Assembly: GCF_005576615.1 (NCBI RefSeq)
Contig: NZ_CP040330.1
Coordinates: 3,472,001-3,536,000 of the forward strand
Source of the DNA: Natrinema versiforme
GTDB taxonomy: Archaea; Halobacteriota; Halobacteria; Halobacteriales; Natrialbaceae
DNA length: 64,000 bases
Direction of reading: 5' to 3'
The notes under the pieces were generated by a model. That model had not been told where the DNA came from. It made no database searches and worked only from the letters and a program-made list of their open reading frames with translations. Positions 28,277 to 36,133 of this stretch are shown piece by piece. The position numbers and the translations under genes were made by a program. Every line of letters begins with the position of its first letter. Within the stretch, counting starts at the first letter, position 1.

Positions 28277-29857
28277 TTAGTCGTCCCCTGAGGCCGCCGT
28301 TCGTTCGATTCCCTCGAGGCCGGGAATGCCCTCGACCCCCATGGATGCCAGTTCGCGTTTGAGTTCCTGTTCGTCCTCGACGTTCTGGGAGAGCTCCATC
28401 GACTGCGCGAAGTTCTTCACCAGTCCGCAGTTCGGTCCCTCCGGCGTCTCCGATGGCCCGATGCGACCCCACTGGGTCGCGTGCAGGTCCCGCGCTTCGA
28501 AGTGTGGCTGCGAGCGCGAAAGCGGGCTGCGAAGCCGGCGCAGGTGCGAGAGAACGCCCATGAAGTCGGTCCGGTCGACCAGCTGGCTCACGCCGGAGCG
28601 GCCGCCGACCCAGTTCCCCGTCGCGATCGGGTGCTCGAGGCGCTCGGTCAGGACGTCCGAGCGGACGACCGTGTTCACCGAGAGCTGTCGGTTACGCATG
28701 TTCGCACGCTCGAGCTGGTATTTCACGTCCCGCGCCAGCTTGTTCAGCGCGGTCCGGAACAGGTCCTTCATCAGGTCACCGCTGACCTTCAGGCGCTTGT
28801 TCGCGTAGTGGTCCTTGTCGTCGGACTCGCGCCGACCGAGCGCGAGTTCGAAACAGGCCTCGGCCATCCGACAGAGGTAGTGGGCCTTGTTGATCCGCAC
28901 GTCTTCCTCCTCGACGCCGTCCTCGTGGAGGTGGGGCAGCAGATAGCGGTCGATGACGTAGTTGGCCCGCTTGAGCTGGTAGTTTTTCCCCTGGCCGGAG
29001 GCGACGCGTTTCCCGAGTTCCTCGATGGCCCCCTCCTCGGTCTGGACCTCCGCTTCCTCGAGGTTTTCCAGCATGTACTTGACGACCTCGGGATCGTTCG
29101 AGACCTTGTGAACGATCTCCTCGTCGCTCTCGAGCCCGAGTGCACGCACGAGGGTGACGAAGTTGATCGATCCCGAGACCGACGGGAACGAGACCTCGAG
29201 CAGCCCTTCGCGGTTCCGTTCACACAGCACCAGTGCACGGTAGCCACGGCGCTGCGAGAAGGTCTTTGCGACCTGAATCTCGTCGCCGTACTTGCTGTCG
29301 TACTCCGCGAGGATCTTGTTCGGTGCGAGGTCCTCGCTCGTCATCAGGACTCGCTCGGAGCCGTTGACGATGAAGTAGCCGCCGGGGTCGGCGGGGTCCT
29401 CGCCGATCTCGATCAGCTCCTCGTCGGAGAAGCCGGCGATGTTACACTTGTCGGAGCCGACCATGATCGGCATCCGGCCGATCTTCGTCTCGGTCGAGTC
29501 GACGACCCGCTGGTCGCCTTCCTCGCCCTTGACGATGGACATCTCCATGAACACCGGCGCGGAGTAGGTGATGTTTCGGAGTCGAGCCTCCTGTGGGTAC
29601 AGCAGTTCTTCGGAGCCGTCAGCCTCCCGAACGCGGGGCGTGACGACGCGGACATCGCCCAGTTCGACGTGGACCGGTTCCTCGCCTTCCTTGTCGCCGA
29701 TATCCGTGTCGATCGTCGCCTTCTCGTCGACGACCTCCTGCATCCCCCGGTTGAGGAAGGCGTTGAACGAGCGGTAGTGATGTTCGGCGATCCGTTCCTT
29801 CGAGAAGTATTCGCGCGAGATCTCTCGTCGTTTGTCGCGGTTGAGTTCTGTTGCCAT
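28277..29857 (-). CDS. rpoB2: DNA-directed RNA polymerase subunit B''
   Basis: N-terminal part of the second largest RNAP subunit, 526 residues. Family segments include YFIVNGSERVLMTSEDLAPNKILAE and the fork region LSHLRRLRSPLSRSQPHFEARDLHATQWGRIGPSETPEGPNCGLVKNFA. The ATG at 29857 abuts the rpoH stop region, consistent with one operon rpoH-rpoB2-rpoB1-rpoA1-rpoA2-nusA. Confidence 0.98.
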   Translation of the reverse strand: MATELNRDKRREISREYFSKERIAEHHYRSFNAFLNRGMQEVVDEKATIDTDIGDKEGEEPVHVELGDVRVVTPRVREADGSEELLYPQEARLRNITYSAPVFMEMSIVKGEEGDQRVVDSTETKIGRMPIMVGSDKCNIAGFSDEELIEIGEDPADPGGYFIVNGSERVLMTSEDLAPNKILAEYDSKYGDEIQVAKTFSQRRGYRALVLCERNREGLLEVSFPSVSGSINFVTLVRALGLESDEEIVHKVSNDPEVVKYMLENLEEAEVQTEEGAIEELGKRVASGQGKNYQLKRANYVIDRYLLPHLHEDGVEEEDVRINKAHYLCRMAEACFELALGRRESDDKDHYANKRLKVSGDLMKDLFRTALNKLARDVKYQLERANMRNRQLSVNTVVRSDVLTERLEHPIATGNWVGGRSGVSQLVDRTDFMGVLSHLRRLRSPLSRSQPHFEARDLHATQWGRIGPSETPEGPNCGLVKNFAQSMELSQNVEDEQELKRELASMGVEGIPGLEGIERTAASGDD

Positions 29858-30085
29858 TTATTCCACCACGTATCGATAGACGACTGACTGCTCGGTCGTC
29901 CGCGAGTCGCGAACGATCTTGATTACGTCGCCGATCTCCGCGTCGTCCGGCAGCGCGGCATCGTTGCGCTTGATCTTCGGTAAATCTGTACGGTCGATAT
30001 CGTATTCCTCGAGCACCTCCTCGAGGGCCTCTTCCTCGAGGATGGTGTGCTCCGGAACCAGTTCGTGTTGGCTTACGTCTACCAT
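29858..30085 (-). CDS. rpoH: DNA-directed RNA polymerase subunit H (Rpb5 C-terminal homolog)
   Basis: 75-residue archaeal RpoH, first gene of the RNA polymerase operon. It shows the characteristic [30 protein letters not shown] and [40 protein letters not shown], matching the C-terminal assembly domain of eukaryotic Rpb5. It is preceded by an unusual CA-rich leader (in mRNA sense). Confidence 0.97.
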   Translation of the reverse strand: MVDVSQHELVPEHTILEEEALEEVLEEYDIDRTDLPKIKRNDAALPDDAEIGDVIKIVRDSRTTEQSVVYRYVVE

Positions 30086-30414
30086 GTATTGGTGTGTGTG
30101 TGGGTGTGCGTGTCGGCTATTGGGAGAGAAGCGGCTGTCACGAGATACTACAGGCAGGTAGCGGCGGGAGGCATTTAACGGTTACTAACTCGACGCACAA
30201 GCAGGGCTACCCGGCCGGGCGAACCTGACCGGAACCGTCGATCACACTCGAGAGTATCCGGTTCTCAGTTATATTCCTTGTGGGTCGTGGGGTTCGGTAT
30301 CACGGATCTGGAATCTGTGACGGGCTCGAGCCGATAATCACGGGGCGGCTGCCCGTACCATACGGCGTTTAATTGAAAAGCCTTAATACCAGTAGCGGGC
30401 AACGATGTGATGGA
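30086..30414. other. Intergenic: RNA polymerase operon promoter and leader, tRNA promoter
   Basis: On the minus strand a TATA-like CCGTTAAATGCC at 30168-30179 is the likely promoter of the rpoH operon, giving a leader of roughly 60 nt. The last part of that leader (plus-strand 30090-30113, GT-rich) reads in mRNA sense as an almost pure CA/CC run, with no Shine-Dalgarno element. On the plus strand CCTTAATACC at 30381-30390 sits about 25-30 nt before the tRNA-Asp gene and is its likely TATA box. No further gene is seen. Confidence 0.55.
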
Positions 30415-30487
30415 GCCCGGGTGGTGTAGTGGCCCATCATACAACCCTGTCACGGTTGTGACGCGGGTTCAAATCCCGCCTCGGGCG
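30415..30487 (+). tRNA. tRNA-Asp (GTC), copy 1
   Basis: 73-nt tRNA read directly. The acceptor stem GCCCGGG pairs with CTCGGGC (one G-T pair), discriminator G73. The anticodon stem/loop is CAACC CTGTCAC GGTTG with anticodon GTC, and the T arm is GCGGG TTCAAAT CCCGC. CCA is not encoded. A TATA-like element lies about 28 nt upstream. Confidence 0.95.
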
Positions 30488-30488
30488 C

Positions 30489-30539
30489 TTTTTCGAGGAA
30501 CAAATCGACGAGCGGAGCGAGTCGCTGTTCCTCGAAAAA
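30489..30539 (+). terminator. Perfect 14-bp hairpin after tRNA-Asp copy 1
   Basis: Arms TTTTTCGAGGAACA (30489-30502) and TGTTCCTCGAAAAA (30526-30539) are perfectly complementary around a 23-nt loop. The T-run directly after the tRNA 3' end also suits archaeal termination. It is read as a terminator or processing element of the tRNA transcript. Confidence 0.6.
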
Positions 30540-30603
30540 CGGAACGAAGGATTTGAAAACAAAGAGACGCATGCACGGAACGGTCGAACGAAGTGAGACC
30601 GCA

Positions 30604-30644
30604 GCCCGGAACGTCTCTGTCGGGTTCAAATCCCGCCTCGGGCG
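30604..30644 (+). pseudogene. tRNA-Asp remnant lacking D and anticodon arms
   Basis: A 41-nt segment repeats the two ends of tRNA-Asp: GCCCGGA at 30604-30610 and, from 30621, the T-loop strand and 3' acceptor identical to the intact gene (repeat continues to 30648). The D arm, anticodon arm and variable loop are missing and replaced by about 10 nt. The ends can still pair as an acceptor plus T-arm minihelix, with two positions weakened (acceptor A7-C66, first T-stem pair). It lies between the two intact copies. A direct-repeat attachment-site remnant is the alternative reading. Confidence 0.6.
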
Positions 30645-30923
30645 CTTTCTGTCGACGTTACTCCTCGAGTGAATACTGTACCGACGAGAAGAGTCCGTGA
30701 TCGGATTGGACAATGAAAACGTCGCGTCTCGTATTCTCACCGGGAAGAATATTCGCTCCGACTATGCTGAGTTGTCGATGTGATGATGCAATCTCGAACG
30801 CACAAAATCGTGGATGCCGCTCGGAAATGATTCGGCCTGATGGACCAGTTTCTGTCACTGAACCGTCCAAACGATCCTGGAACAAAACCCTTAATACTGT
30901 GACCGGGAAACCAAGAGTTGCAA

Positions 30924-30996
30924 GCCCGGGTGGTGTAGTGGCCCATCATACAACCCTGTCACGGTTGTGACGCGGGTTCAAATCCCGCCTCGGGCG
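30924..30996 (+). tRNA. tRNA-Asp (GTC), copy 2
   Basis: 73-nt gene identical in sequence to copy 1 (anticodon GTC, discriminator G). CCCTTAATACT at 30888-30898 is a TATA-like box about 28 nt upstream. The immediate 3' flank (CGCTTTTTCGA) also matches copy 1, so the unit was duplicated with some flank. Confidence 0.95.
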
Positions 30997-31164
30997 CTTT
31001 TTCGAAGATCAAACCGATGAGCGTTTCGTGCGGCAGTACGAAAACGAAGCGGCACTCCGTGAGCGAAGTAAGCGGTGGTTTCAACAAAACTGCAGCTAGA
31101 ACAGCACCGCTACGACTGGTTTGCCGCCCAATTGTTCTTACCCGATCCCGCGGCGTATCTCGAT

Positions 31165-31614
31165 ATGCGGAACTCGAAAGCGGTCGGCGACGAAACCGAA
31201 GCGAGAGCGATTTCCGAACTCATCGCGTCCGGCTACAGCGTCTCGATTCCGTTTGGCGATAACGACAAGTACGATTTGATCGTCGACGACGGGACCGACC
31301 TGTACCGAATTCAGTGCAAAACAGGGTGGTCGAATAAACCGGAAACGCTCCGATTCAACACGCATTCACAGACGACGAAAGACGGTACCTATCACGAAGA
31401 GACGTATCACGGGTTGATCGACGCGTTTCTGGTCTATTATCCTGAAAACGAGCAGTTTTACTGGATCCGTGCGGCCGACGCAACGGGACAGAAGATGGAA
31501 CTTCGGTTCGAGTCCGAAATAGATCACCCATCGATAAACTGGGCGATGGACTACGAATTCGACGGCTGTATCCCGTGCACTCCCGAATCCGGCCCAAACG
31601 AGACGACTAGGTAA
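31165..31614 (+). CDS. Small PD-(D/E)XK-type nuclease-like protein
   Basis: 149 residues, resembling the group I intron-associated PD-(D/E)XK endonuclease/Holliday-resolvase-like domain. Motifs visible: Glu12 in GDETEARAISELIASGY, Asp37 in KYDLIVDD and the QxK core Gln50-Cys-Lys52 in LYRIQCKTGW. Acidic aromatic-rich middle (HEETYHGLIDAFLVYYPENEQFYWI) follows. The ATG at 31165 is supported by a TTCTTAC TATA-like string about 27 nt upstream; a GTG at 31075 would add 30 residues. It stands alone directly after the tRNA-Asp cluster, a common site for mobile DNA, but no integrase is nearby. DNA target unknown. Confidence 0.72.
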   Translation: MRNSKAVGDETEARAISELIASGYSVSIPFGDNDKYDLIVDDGTDLYRIQCKTGWSNKPETLRFNTHSQTTKDGTYHEETYHGLIDAFLVYYPENEQFYWIRAADATGQKMELRFESEIDHPSINWAMDYEFDGCIPCTPESGPNETTR

Positions 31615-31698
31615 TTCGAACGAACGATAGTCGAATGCTAATCGTTTAGTCACTCCTCATCAGTACGTCAGGAAACGCTCGCGTGGGAATTCAGATCA

Positions 31699-33852
31699 AT
31701 GACGGAACCGATCACCGTACTCGTCGTCGATAACGAACCGGGATTCGCCGATCTCGCCGGAGAGATGCTCGAGCGAGAGCGCGATTCGATCGTCGCCGAG
31801 ACGGCGACGGACGGCACGGCGGCGCTTGACGTACTCGAGCGCCGCGATGTCGACTGTATCGTCAGCGATTACGAGATGCCCGAAATGACGGGTCTCGAGT
31901 TGTTAGAGCGCGTTCGCGAGGACGATCCCGATCTGCCCTTCATCCTGTTTACGGGGCGGGGATCGGAGGAGATCGCAAGCGAGGCGATCGCAGCAGGCGT
32001 CACCCAGTACCTCCAGAAGGAGTCGGGGAAGAAGCAGTACGCGTTGCTGGCGAATCAGATCAGGAACGCCGTCGCGCAGTATCGCACGGAAACGGAACTC
32101 CGCGAGAGCGAGCGCCGCTACGAGCGGACGTTGACGACGTTACACGAGACGACGCGGGACCTGATGCGGGCGGAGACCAAAGACGAGATCTATCGATCGG
32201 CGGTCGAAACGGCGGGCGAGATCCTCGACGTGACGGTCGCCGCGGCCTACGCGTTCGAGCCGACGGCCGGCAGCCTCGAGCACGCGGCCTCGACGGGGCG
32301 ATCCCCCGAACTGGGCGATCCGGAGCAGACCTTCGAGCGGGGCGAAGGACTGGTCTGGGCGACGTTTTCGGAGGGCGAGAGCGCCTACTACGAGGACGTG
32401 ACGTGCGAGGACGGCGCGGAGGCATCGGCCCCGCTGGAGGACGGCATCGAACCCGCCGAGACGTTGGGCCGGAGCGAGCTGATCGTTCCGCTCGGGACCC
32501 ACGGCGTCTTGGTCGCAGGTCGCGAGGAGGTCGACGGGTTCGACGAGACGATGATCGAGCTGTTGCACATTCTGGCGGCCAACACCGAGGCCGCACTGGA
32601 TCGGGCCGAACGCGAGCAGTTGCTTCGGGATCACGATCGCACCCTGACCCGGCAAAACGAGGAGCTGACGCGGCTCAACCACACCAACGAGATCGTCCGG
32701 GAGATCAATCACGGGATCGCGCAGGCATCGACGCGCGCGGCGATCGAGGAGACGGTGTGCGATCGCCTCGCCGAGACGGACCGGTACCGCTTCGCCTGGA
32801 TCGCCGCGGACGACGACGAGCCGCCCGCACCGACCGCTTGGTCCGGGATCGACGCGGCCTACATCGACCGGATCCGCGGCGACGGCGCGTGCGCGCCCGA
32901 GATCACGCTGGCCCGCGAGACGCTCGAGACCGGGCGGGTGCAACTGGTACGCGACGTCCTCGAGGACGGCCGCTGGGAATCACGGCGCAAAGCGGCGTTG
33001 ACCTACGGCTATCAGACGGTGCTCGGGATTCCGCTGATCGCCGACGACCGCCGGTACGGCGCGCTGGTGGTCCACGTCTCGGGGGCCGATTCGGTCGGCG
33101 AGAGCGAGCGGGAGGTACTGGCTGAACTCGGGGAGACGACCGGGCACGCGATCCGGTCGGTCGAGCGGACACGGGCGATGGTGACCGACAGTCGCCTCGA
33201 ACTCGAGCTCGCCGTGAGGGATTCGCGGCTGCTGCTCAATCGGCTCTCGGCGTACGTCGAGACGGCGGCCCCGATCACGCTCGAGGGCGTCATCGACCGC
33301 GGCGAAGACGGGATCGTCCTGTTCGTCAGCGCGCCGGCGACGGCGTCGCTCACCGACCTCGAGACCGAGTGGGCGTCGATCGAGACGCTGTCGGTAGTGT
33401 CCGACGGTGACGAAGAGACGCTGTTCGAACTCACGGTCACGTCGACCCCGTTCCTCGACGTGTTGCGAACGTACGACGTCCAGATACGGCTGGCGACGGC
33501 CGAAGACGGTGCCTCGACGCTCGTCCTCGAGGTGCCACAGGGCGTCGAGACGCGGTCGCTGGTCGAGGCGATCGAGGCGGAGTACCCCGAGACGGAACTG
33601 GTGGCGAAACGGGAGACGACGCACACGCGATCGGCGCGGCGGCTCGATGCTTACCTCGCGGAGCGGCTCACCGACAAGCAGTTCGAGGCGTTACAGGCGG
33701 CACACTACAGCGGCTTCTTCGAGTGGCCCCGAGAGAGTACCGGCGAGGATCTCGCGGACGCGCTCGGCGTGTCGCCGCCGACGTATCACTACCACTTGCG
33801 GGCGGCCGAGCGGAAACTCGTGACGCTGGCCTTCGACGGGTATTCTACGTAA
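31699..33852 (+). CDS. Bat-type regulator: receiver, GAF domains, bacterioopsin-activator HTH
   Basis: 717-residue signal-responsive transcription regulator. Residues 1-125 form a CheY-like receiver domain (ITVLVVDNEPGFADLA; phosphoacceptor Asp in DCIVSDYEMPEMTG; FILFTGRGSEEI; Lys in YLQKESGKKQ). GAF-like domains occupy about 150-320 and 335-500 (TVAAAYAFEPTAGSLEHAASTG; FAWIAADDDEPPAPTAW). The Bat/HTH_10 part runs from about 505 to the end, with the helix-turn-helix LTDKQFEALQAAHYSGFFEWPRESTGEDLADALGVSPPTYHYHLRAAERKL. No His-kinase domain is present. The partner kinase and targets are not in the window. Confidence 0.92.
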   Translation: MTEPITVLVVDNEPGFADLAGEMLERERDSIVAETATDGTAALDVLERRDVDCIVSDYEMPEMTGLELLERVREDDPDLPFILFTGRGSEEIASEAIAAGVTQYLQKESGKKQYALLANQIRNAVAQYRTETELRESERRYERTLTTLHETTRDLMRAETKDEIYRSAVETAGEILDVTVAAAYAFEPTAGSLEHAASTGRSPELGDPEQTFERGEGLVWATFSEGESAYYEDVTCEDGAEASAPLEDGIEPAETLGRSELIVPLGTHGVLVAGREEVDGFDETMIELLHILAANTEAALDRAEREQLLRDHDRTLTRQNEELTRLNHTNEIVREINHGIAQASTRAAIEETVCDRLAETDRYRFAWIAADDDEPPAPTAWSGIDAAYIDRIRGDGACAPEITLARETLETGRVQLVRDVLEDGRWESRRKAALTYGYQTVLGIPLIADDRRYGALVVHVSGADSVGESEREVLAELGETTGHAIRSVERTRAMVTDSRLELELAVRDSRLLLNRLSAYVETAAPITLEGVIDRGEDGIVLFVSAPATASLTDLETEWASIETLSVVSDGDEETLFELTVTSTPFLDVLRTYDVQIRLATAEDGASTLVLEVPQGVETRSLVEAIEAEYPETELVAKRETTHTRSARRLDAYLAERLTDKQFEALQAAHYSGFFEWPRESTGEDLADALGVSPPTYHYHLRAAERKLVTLAFDGYST

Positions 33853-33916
33853 GTAGTACCGTGAGGGAAGCGGCTACAAACAGGTAGGACGTATTCTTAT
33901 TTCGCATCGGTTCCTA

Positions 33917-33976
33917 CCGAATAGTGGCGATCTGAAACCACTCGTCGCCACCCTCATCCCCACCCCTTTCCGAACC
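33917..33976. repeat. Hairpin repeat copy A
   Basis: Starts TACCGAATAGTGGCGATCTG; inverted arms GTGGCGA (33924-33930) and TCGCCAC (33945-33951), followed by a C/T-rich tract ending TTTCCGA. It matches copy B at 34304-34366 in the arms, the AGTGGCGATCTGA block and the pyrimidine tail. Only the loop and tail spacing differ. Confidence 0.6.
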
Positions 33977-34230
33977 GATTTCCGATAGCGACGGCGTTCT
34001 CTTCGATCCGCTCGAGGCCTCGGTAGCGAAACCCGGACAGCCGCGGCTGGCGACCGAGACTGAGACGATGGGTCCCGCGACCGATTCGTGAACCGAGTAC
34101 CTGTGGGTCGAGACAATCGTCACTGCGGTCTCGAGAGCGCGATGAGCGCGTGATCCGCTATCGATCTCACGCGTCGGCTGAGTTACTATGGGTATCGGAA
34201 AGCGATCACCGTAGCAAATTGGGTGAGTAG

Positions 34231-34244
34231 GTACTAATTAATTA
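34231..34244. promoter_or_regulatory. 14-nt perfect palindrome, operator-like
   Basis: ACTAATTAATTAGT is self-complementary and lies in a short AT-rich stretch upstream of repeat copy B. It could be a binding site for a dimeric HTH protein, but no gene start follows it closely. Function unassigned. Confidence 0.35.
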
Positions 34245-34303
34245 GTGCCACTCGTCAAACGCCACTAAAGAATTAGAAATTACGTTTAACCCCCACCAGT
34301 GTG

Positions 34304-34366
34304 TACCCGTAAGTGGCGATCTGAGACAGACTGTCGCCACCCCCTTTCCCCCACCCCCACTTTCCG
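34304..34366. repeat. Hairpin repeat copy B
   Basis: Starts TACCCGTAAGTGGCGATCTG; arms GTGGCGA (34313-34319) and TCGCCAC (34334-34340), followed by a C-rich tract and TTTCCGA. Second copy of the element at 33917, about 390 nt away in the same orientation. On the minus strand it reads as a G-rich run followed by the hairpin. Confidence 0.6.
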
Positions 34367-34550
34367 ACGTACTGAAACTGTGAGTGGCATCGGTCCGTCG
34401 CGCTACCCGTTGAGACGACGGTCTGCTGTGCGCTCGAGAAACGCCAGTCGTCGGGACTCGCGTCTTCTGGACGAAATCCATCGAGAAGTACCCGTCAGAA
34501 TCGGTTCCGAACGCGGCTCTCGCTCTCACACTCGCCAGAGAGCGGCTGTG

Positions 34551-35321
34551 CTACTGTGATCGGCTCCGTTGGGACTGCCGGTCGATCGTCTCGTCCCACT
34601 CGATCCAGTCCTGTTCCCAGCCGCGGCGGGATTCGGCGCGTCGCTGTGCCCGTTCGCGATCCTCGCGGGCCATTCGGTTGCGTTCGACGGCACCCGACTG
34701 TTCGCCCTCGACCAACAGCGGATCGAACGAAACGGCGTCGAAGCGATCGATCTCACCGTCGGCCGAGACCGCCTCGAGTCGCTGTTGGTGGGTGCCGCGC
34801 GGAAAGACCAGTCGCCCCTCGTCAGTCAACTGCTCGAGCAGCGCGCGAGGCGGATCGACGGCGGCGGCCTCGAGGAGAATGCGGTCGAACGGCGCGTATT
34901 CGGGCAGGCCGTCCGCGCCGTCGCGACGGTCGACGAGGACGCCGTCGTAGCCCGCTTCGGCGAGATTCCCTCGCGCTTCGACGACGAGCGGCCGGGAGAT
35001 GTCGACGGCGTGGACGTTCGTCTCGCCGACGATTTCGGCCGCCACGGCGGCGGTGTAGCCGACGCCGACGCCGACGATCAGTACCGACTGGTCGTCCTCG
35101 AGGGCGAGGGCCTGCAGCAGTCGCGCCACCGTCCGCGGCGCGAGGACGCGAGTGCCGAGCGCCTCGTGGTCGCGGTCCGCGTAGGCCGTCCGTTCCTCGT
35201 CGATGAACGCGTGGCGAGGCACGTCGCGCATCGCGACGGCGAGATCCTCGTCCGCGAGGATGTCCCTCGGTGGGGACTCGAGGCCGTCGACCATATCCTC
35301 TCGCAGTACCGCGGGGTCCAT
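34551..35321 (-). CDS. pcm: Protein-L-isoaspartate O-methyltransferase family protein 1
   Basis: Repairs isoaspartyl residues by S-adenosylmethionine-dependent methylation. 256 residues. PCMT landmarks: VPRHAFIDEERTAYADRDHEAL and the SAM-binding motif I VLIVGVGVGYTAAVAA (about 80-95), then HAVDIS (post I) and PFDRILLEAAAVDPPRALLEQLTDEGRLVFP. It diverges from the canonical sequence (GVGVGY instead of GTGCGY) and carries a long basic C-terminal tail (RMAREDRERAQRRAESRRGWEQDW), so activity may be altered. It is just downstream of its paralog on the same strand. Confidence 0.88.
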   Translation of the reverse strand: MDPAVLREDMVDGLESPPRDILADEDLAVAMRDVPRHAFIDEERTAYADRDHEALGTRVLAPRTVARLLQALALEDDQSVLIVGVGVGYTAAVAAEIVGETNVHAVDISRPLVVEARGNLAEAGYDGVLVDRRDGADGLPEYAPFDRILLEAAAVDPPRALLEQLTDEGRLVFPRGTHQQRLEAVSADGEIDRFDAVSFDPLLVEGEQSGAVERNRMAREDRERAQRRAESRRGWEQDWIEWDETIDRQSQRSRSQ

Positions 35322-35409
35322 ACCCCAGCTATCGGGGCGGCTGTTATGAATGACGCGCTTGCGCGGTCACCCACGACGGGGCTCGAGTCGGCGGCGTCGC
35401 AGCGCCGAC

Positions 35410-36054
35410 TTAGCCCCGCATCTCAACGAACCGAACGCCGCCGTGCTCGGTCCGCTCGAGCGAGCCGTCCGCCCGCTTCGTGGCACTGACGAGTCGCTGA
35501 CTCCCGATCCCGGCCCCGATCGGCGCGAGAATCTGACCCCCGGTTCCGACCTGCTCGACGACGGGATCGGGAACGGAAGACGCCGCGCAGGTAAAGTAGG
35601 CCGCGTCGTAGGGCGCGCGGTCGGGCCATCCCTCGCGGCCGTCGCCGGCGCGGACCGAGACGCCGTCGTAGCCGAGTTCCGCGAGTCGATCGCGGGCCCG
35701 ATCGGCCAGTTCCTCGCTGTATTCGACGGTGTAGACGCCCTCGTCGCCGACCAGTTCCGCCGTGACCGCGGCGTGATAGCCACAGCCGGTCCCGATCTCG
35801 AGGACATCGTCGCCGGGGGCGACCGCGAGCAGATCGGCCATGATCGCGACCATGTGCGGCGCGCTGATCGTCTGGCCATCGCCGATCGGCAGCGGGCGGT
35901 CGGCGTAGGCCCTGTCCCGGCGGTCGGGCGGGACGAACTCGTGGCGCGGGACCGCCTCGAGCGCCTCGAGGACGCGGTCGTCGTCTACCCGCGGTGCGAC
36001 GGTCTCGACCATCCGCTGGCGCGGAGCCTCGTCGCTGTCGGAATTGTCGAACAT
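35410..36054 (-). CDS. pcm: Protein-L-isoaspartate O-methyltransferase
   Basis: 214 residues, canonical PCMT. VPRHEFVPPDRRDRAYADRPLPIGDGQTISAPHMVA covers the conserved substrate loop (about 38-73). DVLEIGTGCGYHAAVTAELVG (about 85-105) is the SAM-binding motif I, and YTVEYSEELADRAR is motif post I. It precedes the divergent paralog by 88 nt on the same strand, so the pair is probably one transcript. Confidence 0.94.
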   Translation of the reverse strand: MFDNSDSDEAPRQRMVETVAPRVDDDRVLEALEAVPRHEFVPPDRRDRAYADRPLPIGDGQTISAPHMVAIMADLLAVAPGDDVLEIGTGCGYHAAVTAELVGDEGVYTVEYSEELADRARDRLAELGYDGVSVRAGDGREGWPDRAPYDAAYFTCAASSVPDPVVEQVGTGGQILAPIGAGIGSQRLVSATKRADGSLERTEHGGVRFVEMRG

Positions 36055-36133
36055 GGGTGACCGAGTACGCCCTCGAGAACCGTATGGTACCGGGTAGCAA
36101 ATACGGGGCGGTGTCAGAAACCGGGAGAACCGC

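Larger units (their letters stand above)
33853..34550. other. Gene-free region with hairpin repeats and a palindrome
   Basis: About 700 nt without a supportable gene. It contains two copies of a roughly 60-nt hairpin repeat (listed separately) and a 14-nt perfect palindrome ACTAATTAATTAGT at 34231-34244. The middle (34195-34290) is noticeably AT-richer than its surroundings. Small ORFs here are low-complexity and arise from the repeat; none shows a family motif. Confidence 0.5.

Noticed and set aside
30265-30970. Several small ORFs across the tRNA-Asp cluster
   Set aside because: They run through tRNA genes and hairpins; coding potential is not supported.
34242-34529. Minus-strand 95-residue ORF with a Gly-rich segment GESGGGGKGVATV
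   Set aside because: Its similarity to another small ORF at 33874-34116 comes from the DNA hairpin repeat, not from a shared protein.
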